Positions 23,833 through 32,435 of a DNA stretch of 44,963 nucleotides are shown here, piece after piece. Under the pieces are notes generated by a model. It had not been told where the DNA came from and did no database searches. It worked only from the letters and a program-made list of their open reading frames with translations. The translations under genes were made by a program, and so were the position numbers. Numbering within the stretch: the stretch's first letter is position 1; each line of letters starts with the position of its first letter. The stretch covers positions 1 to 44,963 of the forward strand of contig JBCDGN010000023.1 of the NCBI GenBank assembly GCA_038751255.1. The letters are read 5' to 3'. This stretch comes from JANSYP01 sp038751255. GTDB lineage: Bacteria; Pseudomonadota; Alphaproteobacteria; Rhodobacterales; Rhodobacteraceae.

Positions 23833-24534
23833 TCAGTAGGTTCGGATCAGACCGACCAGTCGTCCCATCACTTGCACCTGTCCGGCGCGGCGGATGATTG
23901 GGCTATATTCAGGATCGGAATTGCAGGGTTCCAGCCAGATCCGGTCGCCCTTGCGGATGTATTTCTTCAAAGTCGCTTGAGCTGAATCCACGTAAGCGAC
24001 CACGATATCGCCGTTTTCGGCAGCGTTGCCCTGTTTGATCACCACCACATCGCCATCATTGATCCCAGCTTCGATCATAGACTCGCCCTTGATCTCAAGC
24101 GCGAAGTGATTGCCACTGGAAGACAACATCTCGGCGGGCACAGTGACGTTGCGCTCAACCTCTCGGATGGCCTCAATCGCCACACCGGCGGCGATTTTGC
24201 CCATCAATGGCAAGGTGATCGCGCCGTCTGCAGTCACATCCCGAGCCTCACCCGGAACGCTGGGGCTGTCATCACGATCGCCGTCAATGACCCTTGGGAC
24301 AAATCCTGATGTTTCCAACGCATCTGGCAGCTTCACGATCTCAATCGCGCGAGCTTTATGGGCCAACCGTCTGATAAACCCGCGTTCTTCCAGTGCGGTG
24401 ATCAGACGATGAATGCCAGATTTTGACCGCAGATCTAGGGCGGTTTTCATCTCATCGAATGAGGGGGGAACCCCGTCGGCTTGGACCCGGGTATGGATGA
24501 ACTCAAGGAGGTCCAGCTGTTTCTTAGTCAGCAT
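23833..24534 (-). CDS. lexA: LexA repressor, SOS response regulator
   Basis: A 233-residue repressor. The N-terminal winged helix covers about 1-65 (LTKKQLDLLEFIHTRVQADG, then PPSFDEMKTALDLRSKSGIHR as the recognition part). The hinge carries the self-cleavage bond A116-G117 in KIAAGVAIE. The catalytic dyad is S152 in KGESMIEAGI and K190 in ATLKKY. It represses DNA-damage genes until RecA filaments trigger cleavage. The operator and promoter are read at 24582-24610. The linker of about 45 residues is longer than in enterobacteria, as usual in alphaproteobacteria. It lies 85 bases after moeA on the same strand and has its own promoter. Confidence 0.98.
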   Translation of the reverse strand: MLTKKQLDLLEFIHTRVQADGVPPSFDEMKTALDLRSKSGIHRLITALEERGFIRRLAHKARAIEIVKLPDALETSGFVPRVIDGDRDDSPSVPGEARDVTADGAITLPLMGKIAAGVAIEAIREVERNVTVPAEMLSSSGNHFALEIKGESMIEAGINDGDVVVIKQGNAAENGDIVVAYVDSAQATLKKYIRKGDRIWLEPCNSDPEYSPIIRRAGQVQVMGRLVGLIRTY

Positions 24535-24581
24535 TAGCGCACCTTTTTATGTCAGGGCTGCTCGGCCCCTGTTTTGCCTAT

Positions 24582-24610
24582 GTTCTAGATGCGTTCACGC
24601 TTTGTGTCAA
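24582..24610 (-). promoter_or_regulatory. lexA promoter with overlapping alphaproteobacterial SOS box
   Basis: On the minus strand TTGACA (24605-24610) and TAGAAC (24582-24587) are exactly 17 bases apart. The SOS box GAAC-N7-GAAC (24582-24596; on the plus strand GTTC-TAGATGC-GTTC) overlaps the -10 and the spacer, so LexA would block its own transcription. The start codon is about 48 bases downstream. Confidence 0.9.
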
Positions 24611-24619
24611 CTCTAGCGA

Positions 24620-25792
24620 TTAAATTCTAATGAATTCAATGGGGCAGCCCGCTGGGGCTGCTGGGGCATGGGGAGCCCGTACGATCAAGGCATTGGCCTC
24701 GACAAGGACCGTCACGAGACTGCTGTCTTGACGAGCAAAAATAACCGCGCCCTCGGCGTCGACACGCCCGCGGGCATAGTGTTCCCGTGGGCCGTTGGCA
24801 GGGATGTCTTCGGCAAGATACGCGCGTTCGCGCACGCAGGGTTCCGCGGGCAACCCTTGCAGTCGCCGGATTAGTGGAGACACGAAGATCGTGCCGCAAA
24901 CTATTGAAGATACAGGGTTTCCGGGCAGGCCAACCAGCGGTGCACCTGCGATCCGCCCTGCCATCAGAGGTTTGCCTGGTCGCATCGCGACCTTATAAAA
25001 GTCCCGGACAAGCCCCAGCCTTTCCGCTTGATTTCCAAGCAGATCATGATCCCCCACAGAGGCCCCGCCGGTTGTCACAATCAGATCGGCGTCGGCAGCC
25101 GCACCAAGCACCGTTTCAAGCGCTGGCAGCGTGTCGCGCGCAATGGGCAAAACCCGGCAGGTCGCGCCGGCCTTTTCCAAAAGCGCCTTCAGCCCAAAAC
25201 TGTTGGAGGCAATGATTTGGTCGTCCCGTGGGGTCTCCCCCGGCATCACCAATTCATCTCCTGTCGCTATAATTGCAACATCCGGACGGCGAAAGACCCT
25301 TGCTTGGGAGAGATTCATCGAGGCGAGCAGCGTGATCTCGGCCGGGGTCAGCGCCCGCGGCGCCGCCAACCTGTCGCCCACCGCGAAATCCGATCCCGCG
25401 GGGCGTACATAGCTCTCTGGGCTGAGGTTTTCAGTAATTTCAATATGGTCGCCTTGGGCCACCACGTCCTCTTGGATGACTATGCGATCGGCCCCACTGG
25501 GAAGCGGCGCTCCGGTAAAGATGCGCAGGGCTTCTCCGGCTGCGATTGCGCCTGCGAAACGGTGACCTGCCGCAGCTTCGCCGACAACCTGGAACCGCGC
25601 CCCAGGGCGGGCGTCCGCATCGCGCACAGCATAGCCATCCATGGCTGAGGCTGCGAAGGGCGGCTGATCGCGTGTCGCCAGCGCGTCTTCTGCCAACACC
25701 CGACCTGCGGCATCGCTGAGCCGGACAGATTCAGTGCCAAGCGGGCTGACAAGAGCAAAAAGATGATCCAGCGCCTCAGCGACGGAAATCAT
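24620..25792 (-). CDS. moeA: Molybdopterin molybdotransferase MoeA
   Basis: A 390-residue enzyme that inserts molybdate into adenylylated molybdopterin. Seen blocks: LRLSDAAGRVLAED-like N-terminus, PPFAASAMDGYAVRDAD, FTGAPLPSGADRIVIQED, then the MoeA/MogA-type domain with IATGDELVMPGE, TTGGASVGDHDLL and GLPGNPVSSIVC, and a final beta domain. The start overlaps the moaC stop by ATGA (25789-25792). It sits between moaC and lexA in a cluster that starts with the trp genes, an order kept in many Rhodobacteraceae. Molybdenum cofactor is used by nitrate reductase, DMSO reductase and xanthine dehydrogenase. Confidence 0.97.
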   Translation of the reverse strand: MISVAEALDHLFALVSPLGTESVRLSDAAGRVLAEDALATRDQPPFAASAMDGYAVRDADARPGARFQVVGEAAAGHRFAGAIAAGEALRIFTGAPLPSGADRIVIQEDVVAQGDHIEITENLSPESYVRPAGSDFAVGDRLAAPRALTPAEITLLASMNLSQARVFRRPDVAIIATGDELVMPGETPRDDQIIASNSFGLKALLEKAGATCRVLPIARDTLPALETVLGAAADADLIVTTGGASVGDHDLLGNQAERLGLVRDFYKVAMRPGKPLMAGRIAGAPLVGLPGNPVSSIVCGTIFVSPLIRRLQGLPAEPCVRERAYLAEDIPANGPREHYARGRVDAEGAVIFARQDSSLVTVLVEANALIVRAPHAPAAPAGCPIEFIRI

Positions 25793-26268
25793 GGCGCCGC
25801 CTGATAAAGACCTGACTTGCCCCCGTCTTTTTTCAGCAGCCGGATCCCAGTGATGACCATGCTTTTTTCCACCGATTTGACCATGTCGTAGAGTGTCAGT
25901 GCTGCAGTCGAGGCCGCGGTCAGCGCCTCCATCTCTACCCCGGTTTGGCCCGTGGTGCGCACGGTGGCCTCAATTCGGACACCTGGCAGAGAGGGCTCGG
26001 CCGTGAGTTCAACCGCAACCTTGGTGATGGGCAACGGATGACAAAGCGGGATCAGTTCAGAAGTTTTTTTAGCCCCCATGATCCCGGCAATCCGGGCCAC
26101 CGACAGGACATCGCCCTTCTTGGCGCGGCCTTCAGTGATCACCGCGAGGGTCTCTGCGGTCATCTGCACTTGGGCTTCGGCCACAGCGATCCTGTCAGTG
26201 ATGTCTTTGTCGGAGACATCGACCATATGGGCGTCGCCTTTGCCATCGAAATGGGTCAGGCCGCTCAC
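25789..26268 (-). CDS. moaC: Cyclic pyranopterin monophosphate synthase MoaC
   Basis: A 159-residue enzyme that works with MoaA to form cyclic pyranopterin phosphate, the first step of molybdenum cofactor synthesis. The family blocks are HMVDVSDKDITDRIAVA near residues 14-30, GIMGAKKTSELIPLCHPLPI with the substrate histidine, TGVEMEALTAASTAALT, and the KDGGKSG loop. Length fits. The start overlaps the trpC stop (26265-26268) and the stop overlaps the moeA start, so trpC, moaC and moeA are translated as a coupled unit. Confidence 0.97.
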   Translation of the reverse strand: MSGLTHFDGKGDAHMVDVSDKDITDRIAVAEAQVQMTAETLAVITEGRAKKGDVLSVARIAGIMGAKKTSELIPLCHPLPITKVAVELTAEPSLPGVRIEATVRTTGQTGVEMEALTAASTAALTLYDMVKSVEKSMVITGIRLLKKDGGKSGLYQAAP

Positions 26269-27086
26269 CGCGTGTCCATCCCGGTCAGGGGGTCGCTTAG
26301 GATGGCGCGTGTCGCGGCTTCGACATTTTCTTGACGCATGAGGCTTTCGCCGATCAGAAAAGCGCGCACTCCGTAGCGGGCCAATTCGGCAAGATCCTCT
26401 GGCGTGTTCAGTCCAGACTCCGAGATAATCAAGCAGTCCGCGGGCACGCGTTTGGCCAGGGTCCGCGTCGTGTCGAGTGTCGTTTCAAAGCTGTGTAAAT
26501 TGCGGTTGTTGATGCCAATGAGGGGCGAGGACAGACGTTGGGCCCGTTCGAGTTCTTCTCGGCTGTGGACCTCGATCAGGACATCCATGTCCCAGGTCTT
26601 CGCCGCGCTTTCCAGTTCATTGGCCAGACTATCATCAACCATCGCCATGATGATAAGGATCGCATCAGCACCAAGGGCGCGGGCCTCGGTCACTTGATAG
26701 GTGTCGAGCATAAAATCCTTGCGCAACACCGGCAGGTTGCAGGCATCCCGCGCGGCGGTGAGGTAGGTGTCATCGCCTTGAAATGAGGGCACATCGGTTA
26801 GAACTGAAAGACAGGTCGCCCCACCAAGTTCATAGGATCTGGCGAGCGCGGGAGGGTCGAAATCGGCCCGTATAAGACCTTTTGAGGGGCTCGCCTTTTT
26901 GATCTCGGCGATCAACGCATAGCCATTCTGGACCCCTGCTCGGAGCCGCTTGTGAAAGCCCCGAGGAAGCGGCGCTGCCCGGGCCTTTGCCTCAAGCTTC
27001 GACAGCGGCGTTGCCTCTTTGCAAGCGGCGACATGATCAAGCTTATAGGCCCGGATCCTTTCCAGAACGGTTGGTGTGTCGGTCAT
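26265..27086 (-). CDS. trpC: Indole-3-glycerol phosphate synthase
   Basis: A 273-residue TIM-barrel enzyme that closes the indole ring in tryptophan synthesis. Conserved barrel-strand motifs are AEIKKASPSKGLI, CLSVLTDVPSFQGDDTYL, LRKDFMLDTYQV, EVHSREELERA, IGINNRNLHSF, ISESGLNTPEDLA and AFLIGESLM. No fused phosphoribosylanthranilate isomerase domain follows. The start has GGGAGCG in front. It is separated from trpD by 827 bases in this genome, unlike the compact trpGDC order known in Rhodobacter sphaeroides. Confidence 0.97.
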   Translation of the reverse strand: MTDTPTVLERIRAYKLDHVAACKEATPLSKLEAKARAAPLPRGFHKRLRAGVQNGYALIAEIKKASPSKGLIRADFDPPALARSYELGGATCLSVLTDVPSFQGDDTYLTAARDACNLPVLRKDFMLDTYQVTEARALGADAILIIMAMVDDSLANELESAAKTWDMDVLIEVHSREELERAQRLSSPLIGINNRNLHSFETTLDTTRTLAKRVPADCLIISESGLNTPEDLAELARYGVRAFLIGESLMRQENVEAATRAILSDPLTGMDTR

Positions 27087-27913
27087 GCCCGCTCCCTTTT
27101 TTGCGCGGTATCAAGCTGCGCACTGCTCCTATGATGGCCTCGCACGAAGTGAATGCTCAGTTGGGTCAAGATCTCTCCTACCGGATGGGATGCACAGGCC
27201 AAAAATTCTTTCATAAAAGCGCTATAGGCGATCCAAACAATGTGGGGAAGCGGGCTTTGCGCGGCGGATGATGCCACCAACCAGCCCCGTCGGTGCATGA
27301 CCGTCTGGTAGAAATAGTCTCGAGAGACTGTAGCAGTGTAACTTCCCCGGTTTGTCCCATCGCAGAGCACCTAACCGACACAATCGATTTCACGAGTCAA
27401 ATATGCTTGCAGGTCGGGCGGTATTGATCCGCGTCTCGGGTATGTCTCGCCGCCCGGATCTTCGCGGCGCACGAATACAAGGTCTAAACTGCGAAGGTCA
27501 CCACAATGGGGATCAGACCTCAGCTGATTTCTGAGCCCCAGAACACCAGAGTTTGGAAGATGAACGCGCCTTTCGTGCGAAATGTGGTCGCCATCTTTAT
27601 CATGGCGGTTTCACGTGCCTTGAGTGGTCCGGTCACGACCCCGGAAGTCCTCTTTTACGTCAGCTGTGAAGTTTCAAATTCCCCGCATCAACGCGTCTAG
27701 GCTCAAACGGGGCACAAAACTTTGGGTCAATGCTCTGAAGGTCAAACTCAGCCGAGCTCTTCTATGGTTCGAGTATCCGGGGCGCGCAAAGGCGATTGCC
27801 GCGCCTTCAGACGCAAATGTCGGGTGTGCTTTGGAGCGCTCAGCAATGATGAACGCAACACTCCAGCTCAGTCTGTGACGAGAAGGTTAACTTCGTCTCA
27901 TTTTTGATCCGGC
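27087..27913. other. 827-base gap inside the trpGDC-moa cluster
   Basis: Between trpD and trpC no recognisable gene can be read. On the minus strand a 95-codon open frame (27083-27370, GTG start, or ATG at 27298) ends in an ATGA overlap with trpC; it has no family I know. On the plus strand frames at 27506-27700 and 27624-27878 have weak starts and no known domain. A plus-strand terminator-like hairpin stands at 27878-27898. I saw no transposase remains, target duplications or tRNA. The region may carry a small RNA, a trpC promoter or decayed DNA. Confidence 0.45.
27878..27904 (+). terminator. Plus-strand intrinsic-terminator-like hairpin
   Basis: GACGA-G-AAG pairs with CTTCGTC around GTTAA with one bulged base (27878-27898) and is followed by a TTTTT run (27900-27904) on the plus strand only. 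No recognised plus-strand gene ends here, which suggests an unseen plus-strand transcript from the trpD-trpC gap. Confidence 0.5.
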
Positions 27914-28933
27914 TTACAGCGGTTGAGAAGTGGCTCTCACAAGATCGGTGATTTTTCTCAGCGCGGCACCGCTATCGATCGACATGCGGGCCTGTTCGAC
28001 CCCAGATTTGAGATCATCGACAAATCCAACGATCACCAACGCGGCTGCGGCGTTGAAAACAACCGCGTCGCGATAGGCGCCGGGCGCGCCCTTCAAAAGC
28101 GCCTCAAGCGCCTTGCCGTTTTCTTCCGGTGTGCCGCCAAGCAGCTCCTCAAACGGATGCACTGGCAGTCCGGCATCCTCGGGGTGAAGCTCGCGCTCAG
28201 TGACCACACCATCTTCCAGCGCGGCCACAAATGTGGTGCCAGCGATAGAGATCTCGTCGGTGCCATCAGCGCCATGGACCAACCAGGCGCGCTCACTGCC
28301 AAGTTGACCGAGAGTTTCTGCCATGGGGCGGATTAGATCTGGGGCGAAGGCCCCTGTGAGTTGATGCTTCACGCCAGCGGGATTGGTGAGTGGGCCCAGA
28401 ATGTTAAAGATCGTTCTTGTCCCAAGTTCCGTGCGGCTGGGCATGACATGCTTGATCGCCGGATGGTGCATCGGCGCCATCATGAAGGCGATGCCGATTT
28501 CCTTGAGCGCGGCTTCGACCACCGGCGCGTCCACCATCACGCCGACACCCATCTGACCAAGTGCATCCGCAGCGCCTGATTTGGAACTGAGGTTGCGGTT
28601 GCCATGTTTGGCCACGGGCACACCTGCCCCAGCGACGACAAAAGCGGTCGCTGTTGAGATGTTAAGCGTGCCTTTGCCATCTCCACCAGTGCCCACGATA
28701 TCGATAGCGCCTTTGGGCGCTTTCACAGGCACCGCGTTCTTGCGCATCACAGCGGCGGCGGCGGCATATTCCTCCACCGTCTCTCCGCGCGCGCGCAACG
28801 CCATCAGGAACCCGCCGATCTGGCTTTGGGTGGCCGCGCCGTCGAACAGGATTTGAAAGGCGGCCTCTGCCTCTTGGCGAGAAAGAGGACCCTCTGCTGC
28901 AGCCGCGATAAAAGGTTTTAGGGCGTCGCTCAT
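27914..28933 (-). CDS. trpD: Anthranilate phosphoribosyltransferase
   Basis: A 339-residue enzyme that joins anthranilate with phosphoribosyl pyrophosphate. The PRPP-binding GTGGDGKGTLNIST (about residues 82-95), VAKHGNRNLSSKSGAADALGQMG, and the anthranilate-side MMAPMHHPAIKHVMPSRTELG with FNILGPLTNPAGVKHQLTG are all present. An N-terminal helical domain precedes them. The start overlaps the trpG stop by ATGA (28930-28933). Its downstream partner trpC is 827 bases away. Confidence 0.97.
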   Translation of the reverse strand: MSDALKPFIAAAAEGPLSRQEAEAAFQILFDGAATQSQIGGFLMALRARGETVEEYAAAAAVMRKNAVPVKAPKGAIDIVGTGGDGKGTLNISTATAFVVAGAGVPVAKHGNRNLSSKSGAADALGQMGVGVMVDAPVVEAALKEIGIAFMMAPMHHPAIKHVMPSRTELGTRTIFNILGPLTNPAGVKHQLTGAFAPDLIRPMAETLGQLGSERAWLVHGADGTDEISIAGTTFVAALEDGVVTERELHPEDAGLPVHPFEELLGGTPEENGKALEALLKGAPGAYRDAVVFNAAAALVIVGFVDDLKSGVEQARMSIDSGAALRKITDLVRATSQPL

Positions 28934-29520
28934 GCTGGCACCGGGATGTTGTCGAGGAATGTGCGCAGCATCTCACGCCCATGTTCCGAGGCAATGCTTT
29001 CAGGGTGAAACTGGACACCTTCGATGGGCAGACTTCGATGTCGCAGCCCCATGATGGTCCCGTCGGAGAGCTCCGCCGTTACCTCAAGGGTCTCTGGCAG
29101 GCTCTCTCGATCCACAATGAGCGAATGATATCGAGTTGCCTGCAACGGCGCGGGAAGTCCCACAAAAACGCCCTTGCCCTGGTGATTTATCTCGCCGAGT
29201 TTGCCATGGACGATCTCGTGGCAGCGGCTGACCTGACCGCCAAAGGCTTGGCCAATGGTCTGATGTCCAAGACAAACGCCCAAGAGCGGAGTGTTGGTCT
29301 CCGCAGCGGCAAGCGTCAGGGCCAGGCAAATGCCCGCGCGATCTGGATCGCACGGCCCTGGCGACAGGACGATGGCCTCTGGCCGCAGCGCCATTGCGGC
29401 TTGCACATCGATGTGATCGTTGCGATGGACCTTGATCTCGCGCTCAACCGCACCGGTTGTTCCCAGGGCATGGACCAAGTTCCAAGTGAAACTGTCGTAA
29501 TTGTCGATCAAAAGGATCAT
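28930..29520 (-). CDS. trpG: Anthranilate synthase glutaminase component
   Basis: A 196-residue class I glutamine amidotransferase that supplies ammonia to TrpE. The catalytic cysteine is in LLGVCLGHQTIGQAFGG, and the histidine and glutamate are in GVQFHPESIASEHG. LIDNYDSFTWNLVHALG is the N-terminus and VLSPGPCDPDRAG the oxyanion region. Relatives in which the same subunit also serves aminodeoxychorismate synthesis exist; no pabB is in this window. It overlaps trpD by ATGA and lies 113 bases from the divergent YibQ-like gene. I could not read a tryptophan-rich leader peptide in front of it. Confidence 0.97.
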   Translation of the reverse strand: MILLIDNYDSFTWNLVHALGTTGAVEREIKVHRNDHIDVQAAMALRPEAIVLSPGPCDPDRAGICLALTLAAAETNTPLLGVCLGHQTIGQAFGGQVSRCHEIVHGKLGEINHQGKGVFVGLPAPLQATRYHSLIVDRESLPETLEVTAELSDGTIMGLRHRSLPIEGVQFHPESIASEHGREMLRTFLDNIPVPA

Positions 29521-29633
29521 GAAGCTAGTGGATTACCCCCGTATTCTGCCGGTATGCTCAGGTCGAACCAGGGTGGTCAAGAGGCGACCCACAAGAGCAA
29601 GGCGACATTACGAGCGTCAGAGGTATTAGGCAG

Positions 29634-30917
29634 GTGGCACGCGCGGTTCTTTTCGGCAGCTTCATGGGACTGCTTATCGGCGGGATCAGCCTTGCGGTGC
29701 TCGCGCTGCAGGTTGCTGTGGTGGACTGGCCTGAGGCAGAGCTGCCACCCGATGCGAGCCCTGAGCCCATCGCTGCACCACTTGCCCCACCGCCGCCCGA
29801 TGGACGCGTTGTTACGGCCGCGCCCGGTCCAGAAGAGCCGCCACTGCCAAGTCTGTCACAGCTCGCAACCTCGCCCGCAGCGCGCGATCGTCTGCGCGCA
29901 ATGGCGGGGCTCACACAAGCACCTGAACGTGCCCCTGATCTGAGCAGTTTGGGAGAAGCCCCACACCTTCGCGCTGTGGCGCGGCTCAGGAACCCCCCAG
30001 ACCCGCGGGCCATTGACCTGGATGACATTGAGATCTTTGTGCCCCCAACGAGGTTTCGGCCTGACCCAGCGGCTTTTGAACCTGTAACAGTCGACTTGCG
30101 GCCGATCACCAGGCAGCTTCAGCGTTTATCGCCAACCCGTCTGGAATTCGCGGGAGTACCTGCAAAAGCGATTGAAACCACTCGACTTGCCGCAGCGCCA
30201 CCGCAGGCGACACGGTTTGCCTCCGACGCAGAACTGGGTCCCGTTGCTTTTACAACGCCAGATCCGGTTATGCAGAGCAGCCCGGTGAGGCGCGCTGCGG
30301 TCCCGCCAAAGGCTCCGACACCCGTTCGCCTCAACGACACAACTCCACCGGCTGGGCCGAGGCCCCCAACCGCGACACGGGCGGATCCATCGGAAATCCT
30401 AGGAATTCTGCGCCCGCCGATGATCCTTTGGATTGCGCGTGCAACTCCGGATGGCGAACTTCCATCTTGGGTGACGCCGATAGGGGCGCCAGACACCGGC
30501 GCCGAGCTGGTCAGTCTACCGCCGCCGAATGATCCAGAAGCGCTCGCGCTTTTTTTGGCAGAGTTGCGCGACGCCCAGACAAAACCGGCGGCTCTTTTGG
30601 TTGCGGAAAGCCCCGCCTGGTCAGCGCCGCTGTTGGCACCACTCCTCAATCGTCCTGAGATAAGGGACCTGCCTTTGGTTCTCCCGCCAGGCGTTGAGCC
30701 TGACTTAATCGATCTTTTGGCTACGCACGACCACCGCGTCTTGCCCATTTATACTCAGCTCAGAACAGTGCCGACACCAATGGATTTGGTCCGCATTAGC
30801 GCCCGAGCAGAGAGAGATGGACTGGTGGCAGTCGAACTGGATGCGGCGACGCTCCAGGGTTGGGGGCAAGAAACGAGCTTTGCCCCGGCGTCCCTCAGCG
30901 ACGCATTCGGTGGTTAG
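29634..30917 (+). CDS. YibQ-position protein, very divergent polysaccharide deacetylase-like
   Basis: A 427-residue protein starting at GTG 29634, five bases behind an AGAGGTATTAGG stretch. Residues about 4-26 are one membrane segment (LFGSFMGLLIGGISLAVLAL); residues 30-260 are proline- and alanine-rich and look disordered; the C-terminal 160 residues (from ILRPPMILWIARATP) may be a fold. It lies between trpE and trpG, where Rhodobacter sphaeroides has yibQ, a divergent polysaccharide deacetylase gene. The deacetylase motifs (an IDD start, a later HxxM or NNHMG) are missing, so enzymatic function is doubtful. It is the only plus-strand gene in an otherwise minus-strand block of 12 kb. The assignment rests on position, not on motifs. 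Confidence 0.6.
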   Translation: MARAVLFGSFMGLLIGGISLAVLALQVAVVDWPEAELPPDASPEPIAAPLAPPPPDGRVVTAAPGPEEPPLPSLSQLATSPAARDRLRAMAGLTQAPERAPDLSSLGEAPHLRAVARLRNPPDPRAIDLDDIEIFVPPTRFRPDPAAFEPVTVDLRPITRQLQRLSPTRLEFAGVPAKAIETTRLAAAPPQATRFASDAELGPVAFTTPDPVMQSSPVRRAAVPPKAPTPVRLNDTTPPAGPRPPTATRADPSEILGILRPPMILWIARATPDGELPSWVTPIGAPDTGAELVSLPPPNDPEALALFLAELRDAQTKPAALLVAESPAWSAPLLAPLLNRPEIRDLPLVLPPGVEPDLIDLLATHDHRVLPIYTQLRTVPTPMDLVRISARAERDGLVAVELDAATLQGWGQETSFAPASLSDAFGG

Positions 30918-30929
30918 CACTGCACAGTT

Positions 30930-32435
30930 TTAACGATTTCCAGAAAAGCGCGCGGCGTCCTCGGCGGCGGCCCTGATCGCGCGGGCTTTGTTCACCGTTT
31001 CCTGCCATTCGGCTTCAGGATCGCTGTCATAGACAACTCCGCCGCCAGCTTGAATGTAGAGGTTTTGATCTTTCACCACGGCGGTTCTGAGCGCGATGCA
31101 CATATCCATGTCGCCATTGGCCGCGAAATACCCGACACCGCCGCCGTAAACGCCGCGTTTCTCGGGCTCAAGCTCATCGATGATTTCCATAGCACGAACT
31201 TTCGGGGCGCCAGAGACTGTGCCGGCGGGCAGACCCGCCAACAAGGCGGACAAAGCATCGTGATCTTCAGAAAGCTCGCCCACAACATTGCTGACTATGT
31301 GCATCACATGAGAATAGCGTTCGATGATGAATTGTTCCGTCGGACGAACAGTTCCCATTTTGCTGACCCGGCCGGTATCGTTGCGCCCCAGATCCAACAG
31401 CATCAGATGCTCGGCGCGTTCTTTGGGATCTGCCAAAAGATCGGCCTCATAGGCGCGATCCTCTTCTTGGGTCGAGCCGCGAGGACGCGTGCCTGCGATG
31501 GGACGGATGGTCACTTCACGGTCGAAGACGCGCACGAGAATTTCAGGGCTCGCGCCGATGATCTGATACCCGCCGAAATTAAAGTAAAACATAAACGGCG
31601 AGGGGTTGGTGCGCCTGAGCGAGCGGTAAAGCGCAAAGGGTGGCAGGGTAAAACTTTGCGTCCAACGCTGCGCCGGGACAACCTGAAAGATATCGCCTGC
31701 GCGAATATAGTCTTTGGCCTTCTCCACTGCCGCCAAATAGTCGGGTTTGGAGAAGTTTGACACCGGCGCCTCGGCGGGGGCAGGGGCGCCGAGGCTCCGC
31801 CCCTCACCGGCAGGCTGCCGTTCCAGATCGCGCAAGGCATCGCTGACCCGTTCTGCCGCTTGAGCATAGGCCGCGCGGGCCGATTGCCCGGCGCTTGCCC
31901 AGGCAGGAGAGACGATGATCACCTCGCCCTTGACGCCATCAAGCACGGCGACGACCGATGGCCGCATCAAGATTGCATCGGGCAGCTCCAACGGGTCGGG
32001 ATTGATATCGGGCAAGTGTTCCACCAGGCGGATCATGTCATAGCCGAGATACCCAAAGAGCCCGGCGGAGGCCGCGGGCAGCCCTTCAGGCATCTCAATC
32101 CGGCTTTCGGCGATCAAGCCTCTGAGGCTTTCCAGAGGTTTGGCGGTTTGGGGTTCAAATGCGTCTGGGTCGAACCGAGCCTGACGGTTCAAATCTGCCT
32201 TGTCGCCCCGGCACCGCCAGATCAGATCGGGTTTCAGCCCGATGATCGAGTAGCGCCCCCGCACCTCACCGCCGGTTACCGACTCCAAGACGAAGCTGTC
32301 GCGCCCGGCATCGGACAGCTTCAACATCAGCGACACTGGGGTGTCGAGATCGGCCGCAAGGCGGGTATAGACGAGTTGGTTCTTCCCCGCCTCATAGCCC
32401 GCGCGGAACCTGTCGAAATCAGGCGTGAGGCTCAT
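30930..32435 (-). CDS. trpE: Anthranilate synthase component I
   Basis: A 501-residue chorismate-using enzyme that forms anthranilate with ammonia from TrpG. The N-terminal tryptophan-feedback domain shows LVYTRLAADLDTPVSLML and SFVLESVTGGEVRGRYSIIG; the LLES-like serine lies in VLES. The chorismate-binding domain has IFQVVPAQRW, YRSLRRTNPSPFMFYF, IIGASPEILVRV, RPIAGTRPRG, LLDLGRNDTGRV, and PAGTVSGAPKVRAMEII. The start overlaps the stop of the PpiD-like gene by ATGA (32432-32435). Control by feedback is expected; an attenuator was not found. Confidence 0.97.
   Translation of the reverse strand: MSLTPDFDRFRAGYEAGKNQLVYTRLAADLDTPVSLMLKLSDAGRDSFVLESVTGGEVRGRYSIIGLKPDLIWRCRGDKADLNRQARFDPDAFEPQTAKPLESLRGLIAESRIEMPEGLPAASAGLFGYLGYDMIRLVEHLPDINPDPLELPDAILMRPSVVAVLDGVKGEVIIVSPAWASAGQSARAAYAQAAERVSDALRDLERQPAGEGRSLGAPAPAEAPVSNFSKPDYLAAVEKAKDYIRAGDIFQVVPAQRWTQSFTLPPFALYRSLRRTNPSPFMFYFNFGGYQIIGASPEILVRVFDREVTIRPIAGTRPRGSTQEEDRAYEADLLADPKERAEHLMLLDLGRNDTGRVSKMGTVRPTEQFIIERYSHVMHIVSNVVGELSEDHDALSALLAGLPAGTVSGAPKVRAMEIIDELEPEKRGVYGGGVGYFAANGDMDMCIALRTAVVKDQNLYIQAGGGVVYDSDPEAEWQETVNKARAIRAAAEDAARFSGNR

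Noticed and set aside
29521..29633. Tryptophan-codon leader peptide (attenuator) before trpG
   Set aside because: No short frame with adjacent TGG codons and paired hairpins could be read; the same was looked for upstream of trpE, where the preceding gene overlaps directly.
28981..29943. 320-codon open frame antisense to trpG and running into the YibQ-like gene
   Set aside because: trpG is certain by motif; this frame has no domain and crosses the divergent control region.
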